Positions 9,752 to 17,475 of a stretch of DNA of 64,000 nt are shown in pieces. The first letter of the stretch is position 1; each line of letters opens with the position of its first letter. A program made the position numbers and the translations under genes. A model generated the notes under the pieces. That model was not told the origin of the DNA, ran no database searches, and was given only the letters and a program-made list of their open reading frames with translations. The stretch comes from Crenobacter intestini (GTDB lineage: Bacteria > Pseudomonadota > Gammaproteobacteria > Burkholderiales > Chromobacteriaceae): contig NZ_STGJ01000003.1 of assembly GCF_004919095.1 (NCBI RefSeq), positions 62,001-126,000 on the forward strand. Direction: 5' to 3'.

Positions 9752-10229
9752 TTTGTTTTTAAGTGGTTAAAGTAATGCGCCTCGAATGCCTACAGCTTTA
9801 TGAATAAACAGTAATAGCCGATAGGTCGATTGTTGCAATTTTATGAAGTTGGTTAGGAATTTCGAGGTGCATGCTCCCCAAAAATTATCTCAAGGTGAGC
9901 GGCGGGCTGTATTCAAGGTGCCCTGCTTCATAGGCATATGTTAGAGCGGCGTTCTTCCTTCCCTGTTACCCATCCCACAAGCCGACACCTACGGCGCGTC
10001 TGCGGCATTTGCTGGCCGCTATAGACGTGACGCCTCTGTGTATTAGCACTCCCTAACATTTAACAGTCGCCGTGACTGCGGTAAGCTGACCTTTTGCCGC
10101 ACCTGACTGTTCCAAAGTGTTGTTCCATTCTGGATGTTAGGTAGTGGTCTATTTTTTAGCGCGTGGTCTGAAAGGCTTGCTGGACAAGGGTTCCGCTGCT
10201 GGGTGGGGTCTGACGAGACTGGAATAAAG
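9752..10229. other. Gene-free right end of the element
   Basis: No convincing gene in 478 bp. The sequence switches from AT-rich to GC-richer near 9895, so it is mosaic. It contains imperfect inverted copies of a TGTTAGG-AGTG motif (near 10045-10060 on minus and 10134-10146 on plus), a further ATGTTAG near 9938, and the subterminal repeat at 10109-10127. This fits a recombination end with protein binding sites, or an eroded gene. Confidence 0.5.
10109..10127 (+). repeat. Subterminal repeat, right copy
   Basis: GTTCCAAAGTGTTGTTCCA, 18 of 19 identical to the copy at 3181-3199. It lies about 100 bp inside the right attachment repeat. Confidence 0.55.
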
Positions 10230-10244
10230 ATTTTACCGGCTAAT
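10230..10244. repeat. attR: 15-bp direct repeat, right end of element
   Basis: ATTTTACCGGCTAAT, identical to 3094-3108 and in the same orientation. Host sequence with the OsmC gene follows directly. Confidence 0.8.
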
Positions 10245-10302
10245 CTTTGTCAGCCCAAATCCCGGTGGTACGCTGCCGTTTTGTCATGCGAATGAAGGGC
10301 AA

Positions 10303-10722
10303 ATGATGAAGGCCAGATTGAAGTGGGTCGACGGGGTGTGCTTTGTCGGCGAGACCGGCAGCGGCCACGCGGTGGTGATGGACGGCGCGCCGGAAGGCGG
10401 CGGGCGCAACCTGGGGCCGCGGCCGATGGAATTGTTGCTGGTCGGCACCGCCGGCTGCACCAGCTACGACGTGCTGACCATCCTGAATAAGGCGCGCCAG
10501 GACGTGCGCGACTGCTGGGTCGAGATCGACGCCGAACGCGCCGACGCCGAACCCAAGGTGTTCACCCGCATCCACTTCCACTTCGTGGTGACCGGCCGCG
10601 CGCTGAAGGCCGACGCCGTCGAGCGGGCGATCCGCCTGTCGGCCGACAAGTACTGCTCGGCGTCGATCATGCTGGGCAAGACGGCCGACATCACGCACGA
10701 CTTTGAGTTGCGCGAGGACTGA
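10303..10722 (+). CDS. OsmC family protein (YhfA-like)
   Basis: A 139-residue OsmC-superfamily protein. The motif GPRPMELLLVGTAGCTSYDVL holds the first active-site Cys, and DKYCSASIMLGKTADI holds the second, as in the YhfA branch. OsmC/Ohr proteins reduce organic hydroperoxides; YhfA-type members have an unproven role. Two ATGs stand side by side (10303, 10306); AAGGG lies upstream. It is the first host gene right of the element, with GC-rich codon use. It may originally have been the divergent neighbour of tsaD, only about 100 bp apart before insertion. Confidence 0.88.
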   Translation: MMKARLKWVDGVCFVGETGSGHAVVMDGAPEGGGRNLGPRPMELLLVGTAGCTSYDVLTILNKARQDVRDCWVEIDAERADAEPKVFTRIHFHFVVTGRALKADAVERAIRLSADKYCSASIMLGKTADITHDFELRED

Positions 10723-10735
10723 GCCGGGCTTTGCC

Positions 10736-10766
10736 GGCAGCGGCGGCAAATCTTGCCGCCACTGCC
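10736..10766 (+). terminator. Hairpin after OsmC gene
   Basis: GGCAG-GGCGGCAA pairs with TTGCCGCC-CTGCC with one mismatch. No T-run follows, so it is a weak or Rho-assisted terminator candidate. Confidence 0.45.
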
Positions 10767-10821
10767 GTGCTGGTAATTGTAAAGCTTTGACTATTACAAG
10801 GTTTCGCCATCTTTCATTTAC

Positions 10822-10837
10822 TGGCATGATTCCTGCT
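10822..10837 (+). promoter_or_regulatory. Sigma-54 promoter of the flgB operon
   Basis: TGGCATGATTCCTGCT has GG and GC exactly 12 bases apart, matching the sigma-54 -24/-12 consensus TGGCACG-N4-TTGCT. It is 29 bp before the flgB start. Sigma-54 control of rod-hook genes is usual in polarly flagellated beta- and gammaproteobacteria, via a FleQ/FlrC-type activator. Confidence 0.8.
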
Positions 10838-10865
10838 TTGGTGCCGTGGTCAAACGGAGGCAGGC

Positions 10866-11270
10866 ATGCTCGACAAGATAGGCAAACACTTCGATTTCCA
10901 GCAGCACGCGCTGAACCTGCGCGCGTACCGCACCGAAGTGCTGGCGGGTAACCTCGCCAACGCCGATACCCCGTACTACAAGGCGGTCGACTTCGACTTC
11001 GGGCAGGCGCTGCAAGGCGCCGCCGACGCGCAGCGCACGATGGCGCTCGCGCGTACCGACGGCTCGCACCTGGCCGGCAGCCATGCCGACGCCGGCGGTG
11101 CTGACCTCAAGTACCGCACCGCCGTGCAGCCCAGCCTCGACGGCAACACCGTCGACATGGACGTCGAGCGCGCCGCGTTCACCGAGAACGCGCTGCGCTA
11201 CCAGAGCACCCTCACTTTCCTGAGCCGCCGCATCTCGGGGCTGTCCGACGCGATCAAGGGAGGCCAGTAA
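10866..11270 (+). CDS. flgB: Flagellar proximal rod protein FlgB
   Basis: A 134-residue rod protein. It carries the flagellar rod/hook N-terminal motif (NLRAYRTEVLAGNLANADTPYYKAVDFDF) and ends with the C-terminal heptad helix (ALRYQSTLTFLSRRISGLSDAIKGGQ). FlgB is the first rod subunit placed on the MS ring/export gate and is exported without a cleaved signal. ATG follows an AACGGAGG ribosome site. It is the first gene of the flgBCDEFGHI run, directly behind a sigma-54 promoter; flgC starts 2 bp after its stop. flgA and flgM, often upstream, are absent here. Confidence 0.96.
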   Translation: MLDKIGKHFDFQQHALNLRAYRTEVLAGNLANADTPYYKAVDFDFGQALQGAADAQRTMALARTDGSHLAGSHADAGGADLKYRTAVQPSLDGNTVDMDVERAAFTENALRYQSTLTFLSRRISGLSDAIKGGQ

Positions 11271-11272
11271 GC

Positions 11273-11683
11273 ATGTCGCTTGCCAACGTATTTACCATTG
11301 CAGGTTCGTCGCTGACCGCGCAGTCGCAGCGCCTCAACCTCGTCGCGAGCAATATCTCCAACGCCGAGAGCGCGACCAGTTCGACCGGCGAGCCCTACCG
11401 CGCGCGCCATGTGGTGTTCTCGGCGACGCCGGTGACCGCCGCAGACCCGCAGGTCGCCGGCGTGCGCGTCACGCAGATCGTCGAGGACACCTCGCCGTTC
11501 CGCCTGAAGTACGACCCGTCGCACCCGCTCGCCGACGACAAGGGCTATATCCGACTGCCCAACGTCAACCCGGTCGAGGAAATGGCCGACATGATCTCGG
11601 CGGCGCGCTCGTACCAGACCAGCGTCGAAGTGATGAACACTGCCAAGACCCTGATGCAGAAGACGCTGCAGCTGGGCCAGTAA
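11273..11683 (+). CDS. flgC: Flagellar proximal rod protein FlgC
   Basis: A 136-residue rod protein. The N-terminus LTAQSQRLNLVASNISNAESATSSTGEPYRAR is the FlgC-type rod motif, and the C-terminus (VNPVEEMADMISAARSYQTSVEVMNTAKTLMQKTL) is the conserved coiled-coil helix. It polymerises with FlgB and FlgF into the proximal rod in the periplasm. Tight spacing to flgB (2 bp) and flgD (13 bp) supports one transcript. Confidence 0.96.
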   Translation: MSLANVFTIAGSSLTAQSQRLNLVASNISNAESATSSTGEPYRARHVVFSATPVTAADPQVAGVRVTQIVEDTSPFRLKYDPSHPLADDKGYIRLPNVNPVEEMADMISAARSYQTSVEVMNTAKTLMQKTLQLGQ

Positions 11684-11696
11684 CCGGAAGAAACCC

Positions 11697-12371
11697 ATGA
11701 CCACCGTCAACTCCGACATCATCGCGGACCTGAACAAGGTCTCCAACGCACGCGCCGGCAGCCAGAACGACAACTCGGCCGCGGGCATCCAGGACCGCTT
11801 CCTGACGCTCCTGATGGCGCAGCTGAAGGCGCAGGACCCGATGAACCCGATGGACAACGCGCAGATCACCAGCCAGATGGCGCAGATCAGCACCGTCACC
11901 GGCATGGAGAACATGAACCAGACCATGAACATGCTGCTGCAGTCGCAGTTCGCCAACCAGTCGATGATGGCGGCGACGCTGATCGGCAAGCAGGTGATGA
12001 CCGACGGCAACGGCCTCACCCTGGGCGAAGGCGGCAAGGGGGCCGGCGCGGTCGAGCTGGCCGGCCCGGCAGACCAGGTCAAGGTCACGGTCACCGACAA
12101 GGACGGCAACGTGGTGCGCGAATTGTCGATCGACAAGCCCAAGCTCGGCATCAACCACTTCGAGTGGGACGGCAAGGACGGCAACGGCGAGGCGCTGCCG
12201 GAAGGCGAGTACAGCTTCAAGGTCGAGGCGAGCAACGCCGGCGTCGCGGTCAAGTCGAACCCGCTGGCCTTCCAGCAGGTGAACGGCGTGACCTGGGAGC
12301 AGGGCGTGCCGATGCTGATGCTCGCCAACGGCAAGACCTCGTCGCTCGCCGACATCGTGCAGATCGTCTGA
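11697..12371 (+). CDS. flgD: Flagellar hook cap protein FlgD
   Basis: A 224-residue hook-capping scaffold. Residues about 30-75 hold the FlgD N-terminal motif (RFLTLLMAQLKAQDPMNPMDN, Q..QIS). The middle has a fibronectin/FlgD-Ig-like fold (FEWDGKDGNGEALPEGEYSFKVEA) and a C-terminal Tudor-like strand region. It caps the growing hook and is discarded when the hook is finished. No signal peptide, as for type III export. Length matches the family. Confidence 0.96.
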   Translation: MTTVNSDIIADLNKVSNARAGSQNDNSAAGIQDRFLTLLMAQLKAQDPMNPMDNAQITSQMAQISTVTGMENMNQTMNMLLQSQFANQSMMAATLIGKQVMTDGNGLTLGEGGKGAGAVELAGPADQVKVTVTDKDGNVVRELSIDKPKLGINHFEWDGKDGNGEALPEGEYSFKVEASNAGVAVKSNPLAFQQVNGVTWEQGVPMLMLANGKTSSLADIVQIV

Positions 12372-12401
12372 AGAGCCAGAAGAACAAGCGGAGAGTAGAC
12401 A

Positions 12402-14015
12402 ATGAGTTTCCAGCAAGGCCTGAGCGGACTGGGTGCCGCGTCCAAGCAGCTTGACGTGATCGGCAACAACGTTGCCAACGCCAGTACCATCGGCTTCAAG
12501 CGCTCGCGCGCCGAGTTCGCCGACCTGTACGCCGCGAGCATGTACGGCGTCGCCGCCACCGCCACCGGCATCGGCGCGCGTACGGTCAACGTCAGCCAGC
12601 AGTTCAACCAGGGCAACATCAACAGCACCGGCAACCCGTTCGACCTGGCAATCTCCGGCCAGGGCTTCTTCCGCATGGAGGGGGGGGATGGCCAGGCGAT
12701 GTATACCCGCAACGGCGAGTTCCAGCTCGACCGCGACGGCTACTTCGTCAACGCTGGCCACTACCTGACCGGCTACGGCGTCAACGACCGCGGCGAAGTG
12801 ATTGTCGGGCCGCCGCAGAGGCTGCGTGTCGACACCTCGAACATCGGCGCCAAGGCGACGACCGAGATGATCCTGGGCTCTAACCTCGACGCGCGCGCCG
12901 AGCCGCCGTATTCCGTGTTCAAGCCGACCGGCTCGCTCGCGGTTGGCCAGTCCAACTTGTCGTCGACCGCGCCGACCTCGGCGGTGACTTCGCAACCCAT
13001 CCAGGTGTTCGACGCGGCGGGCAAGGCGCAGTCGCTGCAGTTGACGTATACGCCGACCGCCACGCCTGGGCAGTGGACGGTGTCGGGGACGGTCGGAGGC
13101 ACCGCGGTGACGCTGACGCCAGCGACGCTGACCTTTGACGCGGCGGGCAAGCTCACCGCGCCGGCAGGCGGACAACTGGCGCTGGCCAGCACGGCGCCGG
13201 CCGTCAACGCGACGGTCAGCCTGAATGGCCTGACCAGCACCAGCCAGCCGACCTCGCTGGCCGCGATGACGCAGGACGGTTCGCCGACGACCGGCAAGCC
13301 GTTCCCGGTCGGCATCGCCGGCACGCCGGACCCGGATACCTACAACTACACCAACACGGTGACCGCGTACGACAGCCTCGGCGTCAGCCACCAGGTGTCG
13401 TACTACTACGTGAAGCAGGAAGGCGCGCCGAATACCTGGAAGGTCTTCTCGCGGGTCGACGGCGGCGCCCCCGAGGCGATGAACCCCGACCTGGTGTTCG
13501 ACACCTCGGGCAAGGTGCAGTCGCCGATGCAGCCGTACACGCTCAACCATCTGCTCGACAACGGCGCGGCCAACCTGTCGATCTCTATCGACTTGTCCGG
13601 CTTCACGCAGAACGCCGGCCCGTACGCGAACGCCGAGCAACGCGTCGATGGTTGGGCCGACGGTGTGCTCTCCAGCGTCAGCACCTCGAAGGAGGGCTAC
13701 GTCGAGGCGCGCTACTCGAACGGCCAGACCAAGATCATCGGCCAGGTGGTGCTCGCCAACTTCGCCAACGCGCAGGGTCTGCAGCCGATCGGCGACAACC
13801 GCTGGGCCGAGACCTACGCGTCGGGCGGCCCCAAGCTCAATGCGCCGGGCAGCAGCAACGTCGGCCTGATTCAGGGCGCCGCGCTCGAGGAGTCGAACGT
13901 CGACATGACCACCGAACTCGTCAACATGATCACCGCGCAGCGCTTCTACCAGGCCAACGCGCAGACCATCAAGACGCAGGATACGGTCCTGCAGACGCTG
14001 ATCAACATCCGCTAA
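12402..14015 (+). CDS. flgE: Flagellar hook protein FlgE
   Basis: A 537-residue hook protein, longer than the about 400 residues of enterobacterial FlgE. The N-terminal helix (MSFQQGLSGLGAASKQLDVI) and NNVANASTIGFKRSRAEFAD define the family; the end (ESNVDMTTELVNMITAQRF) is the matching C-terminal helix. The additional length is in the central, Thr/Ala-rich exposed domains (about residues 150-330), the part that varies most between species. RBS: GGAGAG before ATG 12402. Confidence 0.96.
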   Translation: MSFQQGLSGLGAASKQLDVIGNNVANASTIGFKRSRAEFADLYAASMYGVAATATGIGARTVNVSQQFNQGNINSTGNPFDLAISGQGFFRMEGGDGQAMYTRNGEFQLDRDGYFVNAGHYLTGYGVNDRGEVIVGPPQRLRVDTSNIGAKATTEMILGSNLDARAEPPYSVFKPTGSLAVGQSNLSSTAPTSAVTSQPIQVFDAAGKAQSLQLTYTPTATPGQWTVSGTVGGTAVTLTPATLTFDAAGKLTAPAGGQLALASTAPAVNATVSLNGLTSTSQPTSLAAMTQDGSPTTGKPFPVGIAGTPDPDTYNYTNTVTAYDSLGVSHQVSYYYVKQEGAPNTWKVFSRVDGGAPEAMNPDLVFDTSGKVQSPMQPYTLNHLLDNGAANLSISIDLSGFTQNAGPYANAEQRVDGWADGVLSSVSTSKEGYVEARYSNGQTKIIGQVVLANFANAQGLQPIGDNRWAETYASGGPKLNAPGSSNVGLIQGAALEESNVDMTTELVNMITAQRFYQANAQTIKTQDTVLQTLINIR

Positions 14016-14023
14016 GGTAGCCC

Positions 14024-14764
14024 ATGGACCGCATGCTGTACGTGGCGATGAACGGCGCCAAACATGTCGAACTGCAACAGTCGACGACGGCGCACAACCT
14101 AGCCAACGTCCACACCAACGGCTACAAGGCCGATCAGGTCGCGTTCCGTGCGCTGCCGGTGGTCGGCGACGGCTCGCCGACCCGCGTCTACCAGGTCGAC
14201 CATACCGTCGGCCACGACCTCGCGCAGGGTAGCCTGCAGCAGACCGGCAACGAGCGCGACTTCGCGCTCTCCGGCGAAGGTTTCTTCGCGGTCACCGCGC
14301 CGGACGGCGCCGAGGCGTACACCCGCGACGGCGGCTTCGTGCTCGACGAGGCGGGCGTGATGCGCACGCGCTCGGGGCTGACGATCGTCGGCGACGGCGG
14401 GCCGATCGCGGTGCCGGAGAACAGCCGCGTGCTGATCGGCCGCGACGGCACGGTCAGCGCGGTGCCGGTTGACGGAGGCGACCGCCAGGCGCAGGTGGTC
14501 GGGCAGATCAAGCTGGTCAAACCGGGTGCGCGCGCGGTGTACAAGGGCGAGGACGGCCTGTTCCGCCTGTCCGCCGGCGGCGTCGCGCCGCAGGACGATA
14601 CCGTCAAGGTGGTGTCGGGTGCGCTCGAGGCGTCCAACGTGAATGCGGTCGAGTCGCTGGTGCAGATGATCAGCCACGCCCGCCATTACGACCTGACCGT
14701 CAAGCTGATGCAGACGGCCGACCAGAACGCGCAGCGCGCGACCCAGCTGTTGTCGATGGGCTGA
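14024..14764 (+). CDS. flgF: Flagellar rod protein FlgF
   Basis: A 246-residue proximal rod protein. MDRMLYVAMNGAKHVELQQ and AHNLANVHTNGYKADQVAF are the FlgF N-terminal pattern; GALEASNVNAVESLVQMISHARHYDL is the C-terminal rod motif. It starts 8 bp after flgE. Confidence 0.95.
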   Translation: MDRMLYVAMNGAKHVELQQSTTAHNLANVHTNGYKADQVAFRALPVVGDGSPTRVYQVDHTVGHDLAQGSLQQTGNERDFALSGEGFFAVTAPDGAEAYTRDGGFVLDEAGVMRTRSGLTIVGDGGPIAVPENSRVLIGRDGTVSAVPVDGGDRQAQVVGQIKLVKPGARAVYKGEDGLFRLSAGGVAPQDDTVKVVSGALEASNVNAVESLVQMISHARHYDLTVKLMQTADQNAQRATQLLSMG

Positions 14765-14785
14765 GAAAGATAAGGAACCCGCACC

Positions 14786-15568
14786 ATGATGCGCTCGCTG
14801 TATATCGCCAAGACCGGCATGGACGCCAGCCAGTTCCGGCTGGACGTCACCTCGAACAACCTGGCCAACGTCAACACCAAGGGCTTCAAGCGCTCCAACG
14901 CGATCTTCGAGGACCTCTACTACCAGACGCTCAGGCAGCCGGGCAGCCAGATCGCCGGCGGTGGCACCTTGCCGACCGGCCTGCAGGTCGGCACCGGCGC
15001 CGCGGCAGTCGCCTCGGCGCGCATCCACACCCAGGGCAACCTGGTGCGCACCGAGCAGACTTTCGACCTGGCGGTGGTCGGTGACGGCTTCTTCCGCGTG
15101 GCGCTGGCCGACGGCACCATCGCCTACACCCGCAACGGCGAGTTCAAGCGCAATCAGGACGGCCAGATCGTCAACAGCGCGGGCTACCTGCTCGACCCGG
15201 CGGTGACCATCCCGTCGGACGCGACGCAGGTGAGCGTGTCCGCGTCGGGGGTCGTCCAGTACTTCCTCAAGGGCAACCCCGACCCGGTGGTCGCCGGTAA
15301 TATCCAGACTGCAAGCTTTGTCAACCCGCAGGGGCTGGAGAGTCTGGGCGAGAACCTGTATCTTCCGACAGCCGCCTCCGGTGCGGCGATCGAGGGCGAC
15401 CCGGGTGTCGAAGGCCGTGGCACCATCAGCCAGGGCTACCTCGAAGACTCCAACGTCAACGTGACCGAGGAACTCATCAACATGATCCAGGCGCAGCGCG
15501 CGTTCGAGATGAACTCCAAGGCGATCAAGACCGCCGACGAGATGCTCCAGCGCGTCGCGCAATTGTAA
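14786..15568 (+). CDS. flgG: Flagellar distal rod protein FlgG
   Basis: A 260-residue distal rod subunit. MMRSLYIAKTGMDASQFRLD and SNNLANVNTKGFKRSNAIFEDLYYQTLRQPG are highly typical of FlgG; the latter includes the rod-specific stretch that keeps FlgG straight, unlike FlgE. The C-terminus EDSNVNVTEELINMIQAQRAFEMNSKAI matches. Length 260 is the normal family length. Confidence 0.97.
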   Translation: MMRSLYIAKTGMDASQFRLDVTSNNLANVNTKGFKRSNAIFEDLYYQTLRQPGSQIAGGGTLPTGLQVGTGAAAVASARIHTQGNLVRTEQTFDLAVVGDGFFRVALADGTIAYTRNGEFKRNQDGQIVNSAGYLLDPAVTIPSDATQVSVSASGVVQYFLKGNPDPVVAGNIQTASFVNPQGLESLGENLYLPTAASGAAIEGDPGVEGRGTISQGYLEDSNVNVTEELINMIQAQRAFEMNSKAIKTADEMLQRVAQL

Positions 15569-15603
15569 GGCGGCCGTTTAACGGCCGCGCGGGAATCCAG
15601 GCC

Positions 15604-16278
15604 GTGTCCAGAATTTTCTTGTTGTTGCCGCTGTTGCTCGCCGCGTGCGCGAGCCAGCAGCCTTCCATTGTCGCGCAGCCGGTGTCGGCGCGTCCGCAGC
15701 CGGTGCCGCAGGCCTTGCCTGCCACCGGCTCGATCTTCCAGAACGCGAACTACCGGCCGATGTTCGAGGACCGGGTGCCGGTGCGCGTCGGCGACATTCT
15801 GACCGTGCAGATCGAGGAGAAGACGCAGGCGTCCCTGTCCGAAGAGAGCAAGGGCAGCCGCAACGCCAGCATCACCGGCGGCATCGACGCCGGCATCAAC
15901 CTGCCGTTCTTCCCCGGCTACATCGAAAACAAGCTCGGCGGCGCGGCATTCAACGGTTCGGGTGAAGCCAGCCGCAACGGCAAGGGCAGCAATACCAACA
16001 CCAGTTCTTTCAACAGCTCGATCACGGTCACCGTGATCGATGCGTTGCCCAACGGCAACCTAATGGTCAGCGGCGAGAAGCAGATGCGCATCAACGAGGA
16101 GCTGCAGATCGTGCGCCTGTCAGGCGTGGTCAACCCGCGCGACATCAAGGCCGGCAACTTCGTCTCGTCGACCCGCGTCGCCGACGCGCGCCTCGAGCAG
16201 GTCAACGAGGGCAGCAACCGCCTCTATAACCAGACAGGCTGGCTCGGCCGCTTCTTCCTGTCGATCCTGCCGTTCTGA
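15604..16278 (+). CDS. flgH: Flagellar L-ring lipoprotein FlgH
   Basis: A 224-residue outer-membrane lipoprotein that forms the L ring. It starts with GTG at 15604; MSRIFLLLPLLLAACASQQ gives a type II signal with lipobox LAAC. Core motifs GSIFQNANYRPMFEDRVPVRVGDILTVQIEEKTQAS and the C-terminal Gly-Trp-Leu-Gly-Arg-Phe-Phe end are FlgH-specific. No ATG gives a plausible signal, which supports GTG. Confidence 0.95.
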   Translation: MSRIFLLLPLLLAACASQQPSIVAQPVSARPQPVPQALPATGSIFQNANYRPMFEDRVPVRVGDILTVQIEEKTQASLSEESKGSRNASITGGIDAGINLPFFPGYIENKLGGAAFNGSGEASRNGKGSNTNTSSFNSSITVTVIDALPNGNLMVSGEKQMRINEELQIVRLSGVVNPRDIKAGNFVSSTRVADARLEQVNEGSNRLYNQTGWLGRFFLSILPF

Positions 16279-16288
16279 GGGGCGAATC

Positions 16289-17380
16289 ATGATCCAACGA
16301 ATCCTCCTGCTGGCGTTCTCGCTGGCGCTGGCGCTGCCGGTTTCGGCAGCGCGCCTGAAAGACCTGGCGAGCATCGGCGGCGTGCGCGACAACCAGCTGA
16401 TCGGTTACGGCCTGGTGGTCGGCCTGGACGGTAGCGGCGACAAGGGCACGTCGACGCCTTACACCACGCAGTCGCTGGGCAATATGCTCAACCAGCTCGG
16501 CGTGCAGATCCCGCAGGGGCTCAAGCTCGACCCGAAAAACGTCGCCGCGGTCAGCCTGACCGCGACACTGCCGCCGTTCGCGCGCGCCGGGCAGAAGATC
16601 GACGTCACCGCGTCGTCGATCGGCGACGCCAAGAGCCTGCGCGGCGGCACGCTGCTGATGTCGCCGTTGAAGGGCGCGGACGGGCAGATCTACGCGATCG
16701 CGCAGGGCAGCCTGATCGTCGGCGGCGCCGGCGCGCAGGCTGGCGGCAGTAGCGCCAAGGTCAACCATCTGTCGGTCGGGCGCGTCCCGGCCGGCGCGAC
16801 GGTCGAGCGCGAGGTGCCGACCCAGCTGTCCGGCCCGACCATCGCCGTCGAGCTGCTTGATGCCGACTTCGGCACCGCGAGCAATGCGGTCGACGCGATC
16901 AACCGCGCGCTGGGGCCGGTCGCGCGCGCGATCGACGCGCGCCTGATCGAGGTGAGCGCGCCGCAGGACAGCAACGCGCGGGTGCGGTTCGTGTCGCGGC
17001 TGGAAAATATTGCCGTCACGGCGGCAAAAGCGTCCCCCCTCGTCATCGTCAACGCGCGCACCGGCTCGATCGTGATGAACCAGGCGGTGACCCTGGAGCC
17101 GTGCGCGGTCGCCCACGGCAACCTGTCGGTCACCGTCAGCAACACGCCCGAGGTCAGCCAGCCTAATGCGCTCGCCGGCGGGCAGACCGTGGTGACCAAC
17201 CAGGCGAATATCGACATCAAGGCGCAGGGCGGCAAGGTGATCGAAGTGCCGCGCGGCACCGACCTTGCCAAGGTCGTCGCGGCGCTCAACGCGCTGGGCG
17301 CCGGCCCGCAGGACCTGATCGCGATCCTGCAGGCGATGAAGGCCGCCGGCGCGCTCAAGGCCGAGCTCGAAATCATCTGA
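16289..17380 (+). CDS. flgI: Flagellar P-ring protein FlgI
   Basis: A 363-residue periplasmic P-ring subunit. A Sec signal (MIQRILLLAFSLALALPVSA) is followed by RLKDLASIGGVRDNQLIGYG, the FlgI hallmark. GTDLAKVVAALNALGAGPQDLIAILQ at the end is the conserved C-terminal region. It is exported by Sec, not through the flagellar type III path. It is the last gene of the first transcript: a terminator follows. Confidence 0.97.
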   Translation: MIQRILLLAFSLALALPVSAARLKDLASIGGVRDNQLIGYGLVVGLDGSGDKGTSTPYTTQSLGNMLNQLGVQIPQGLKLDPKNVAAVSLTATLPPFARAGQKIDVTASSIGDAKSLRGGTLLMSPLKGADGQIYAIAQGSLIVGGAGAQAGGSSAKVNHLSVGRVPAGATVEREVPTQLSGPTIAVELLDADFGTASNAVDAINRALGPVARAIDARLIEVSAPQDSNARVRFVSRLENIAVTAAKASPLVIVNARTGSIVMNQAVTLEPCAVAHGNLSVTVSNTPEVSQPNALAGGQTVVTNQANIDIKAQGGKVIEVPRGTDLAKVVAALNALGAGPQDLIAILQAMKAAGALKAELEII

Positions 17381-17397
17381 GCGGCCGCACCGTTTGC

Positions 17398-17426
17398 GGG
17401 CGGGGGCAACCCCGCCCTTTTGTTTT
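17398..17426 (+). terminator. Terminator after flgI
   Basis: GGGCGGGG (17398-17405) pairs with CCCCGCCC (17410-17417), loop GCAA, followed by TTTTGTTTT. It ends the flgB-flgI transcript. Confidence 0.85.
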
Positions 17427-17432
17427 GGTTGC

Positions 17433-17448
17433 AGGCACTCTTTTTGCT
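17433..17448 (+). promoter_or_regulatory. Sigma-54 promoter of flgJ
   Basis: AGGCACTCTTTTTGCT has the GG/GC pair at the exact 12-base spacing and TTTGC in the -12 element. It sits right behind the flgI terminator and 27 bp before the flgJ start, so flgJ has its own flagellar sigma-54 promoter. Confidence 0.75.
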
Positions 17449-17475
17449 TGGTGTCGGTGACCAACCGGAGTACGC

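Larger units (their letters stand above)
3094..10244. mobile_element. 7.1-kb integrative element inserted upstream of tsaD
   Basis: The segment is bounded by perfect 15-bp direct repeats, begins with a DUF6538-type tyrosine integrase gene, and is AT-richer than both flanks. It encodes a serine resolvase, a candidate replication protein, a ribbon-helix-helix protein and several small unknown proteins, with no virion, conjugation or antibiotic-resistance gene recognised. The host genes on either side are ordinary core genes. This is best read as a small integrative mobilizable element or phage/plasmid satellite. The integrase is frame-disrupted, so the copy may be fixed in place. The class name is inference; the boundaries are seen. 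Confidence 0.8.

Noticed and set aside
3094-10244. tRNA or tmRNA 3' end as the integration site
   Set aside because: No tRNA-like sequence is present at either end; the core lies in a plain intergenic region.
11198-13640. Long minus-strand frames over the flg genes
   Set aside because: All are antisense shadows of flgC, flgD and flgE; no motif or ribosome site.
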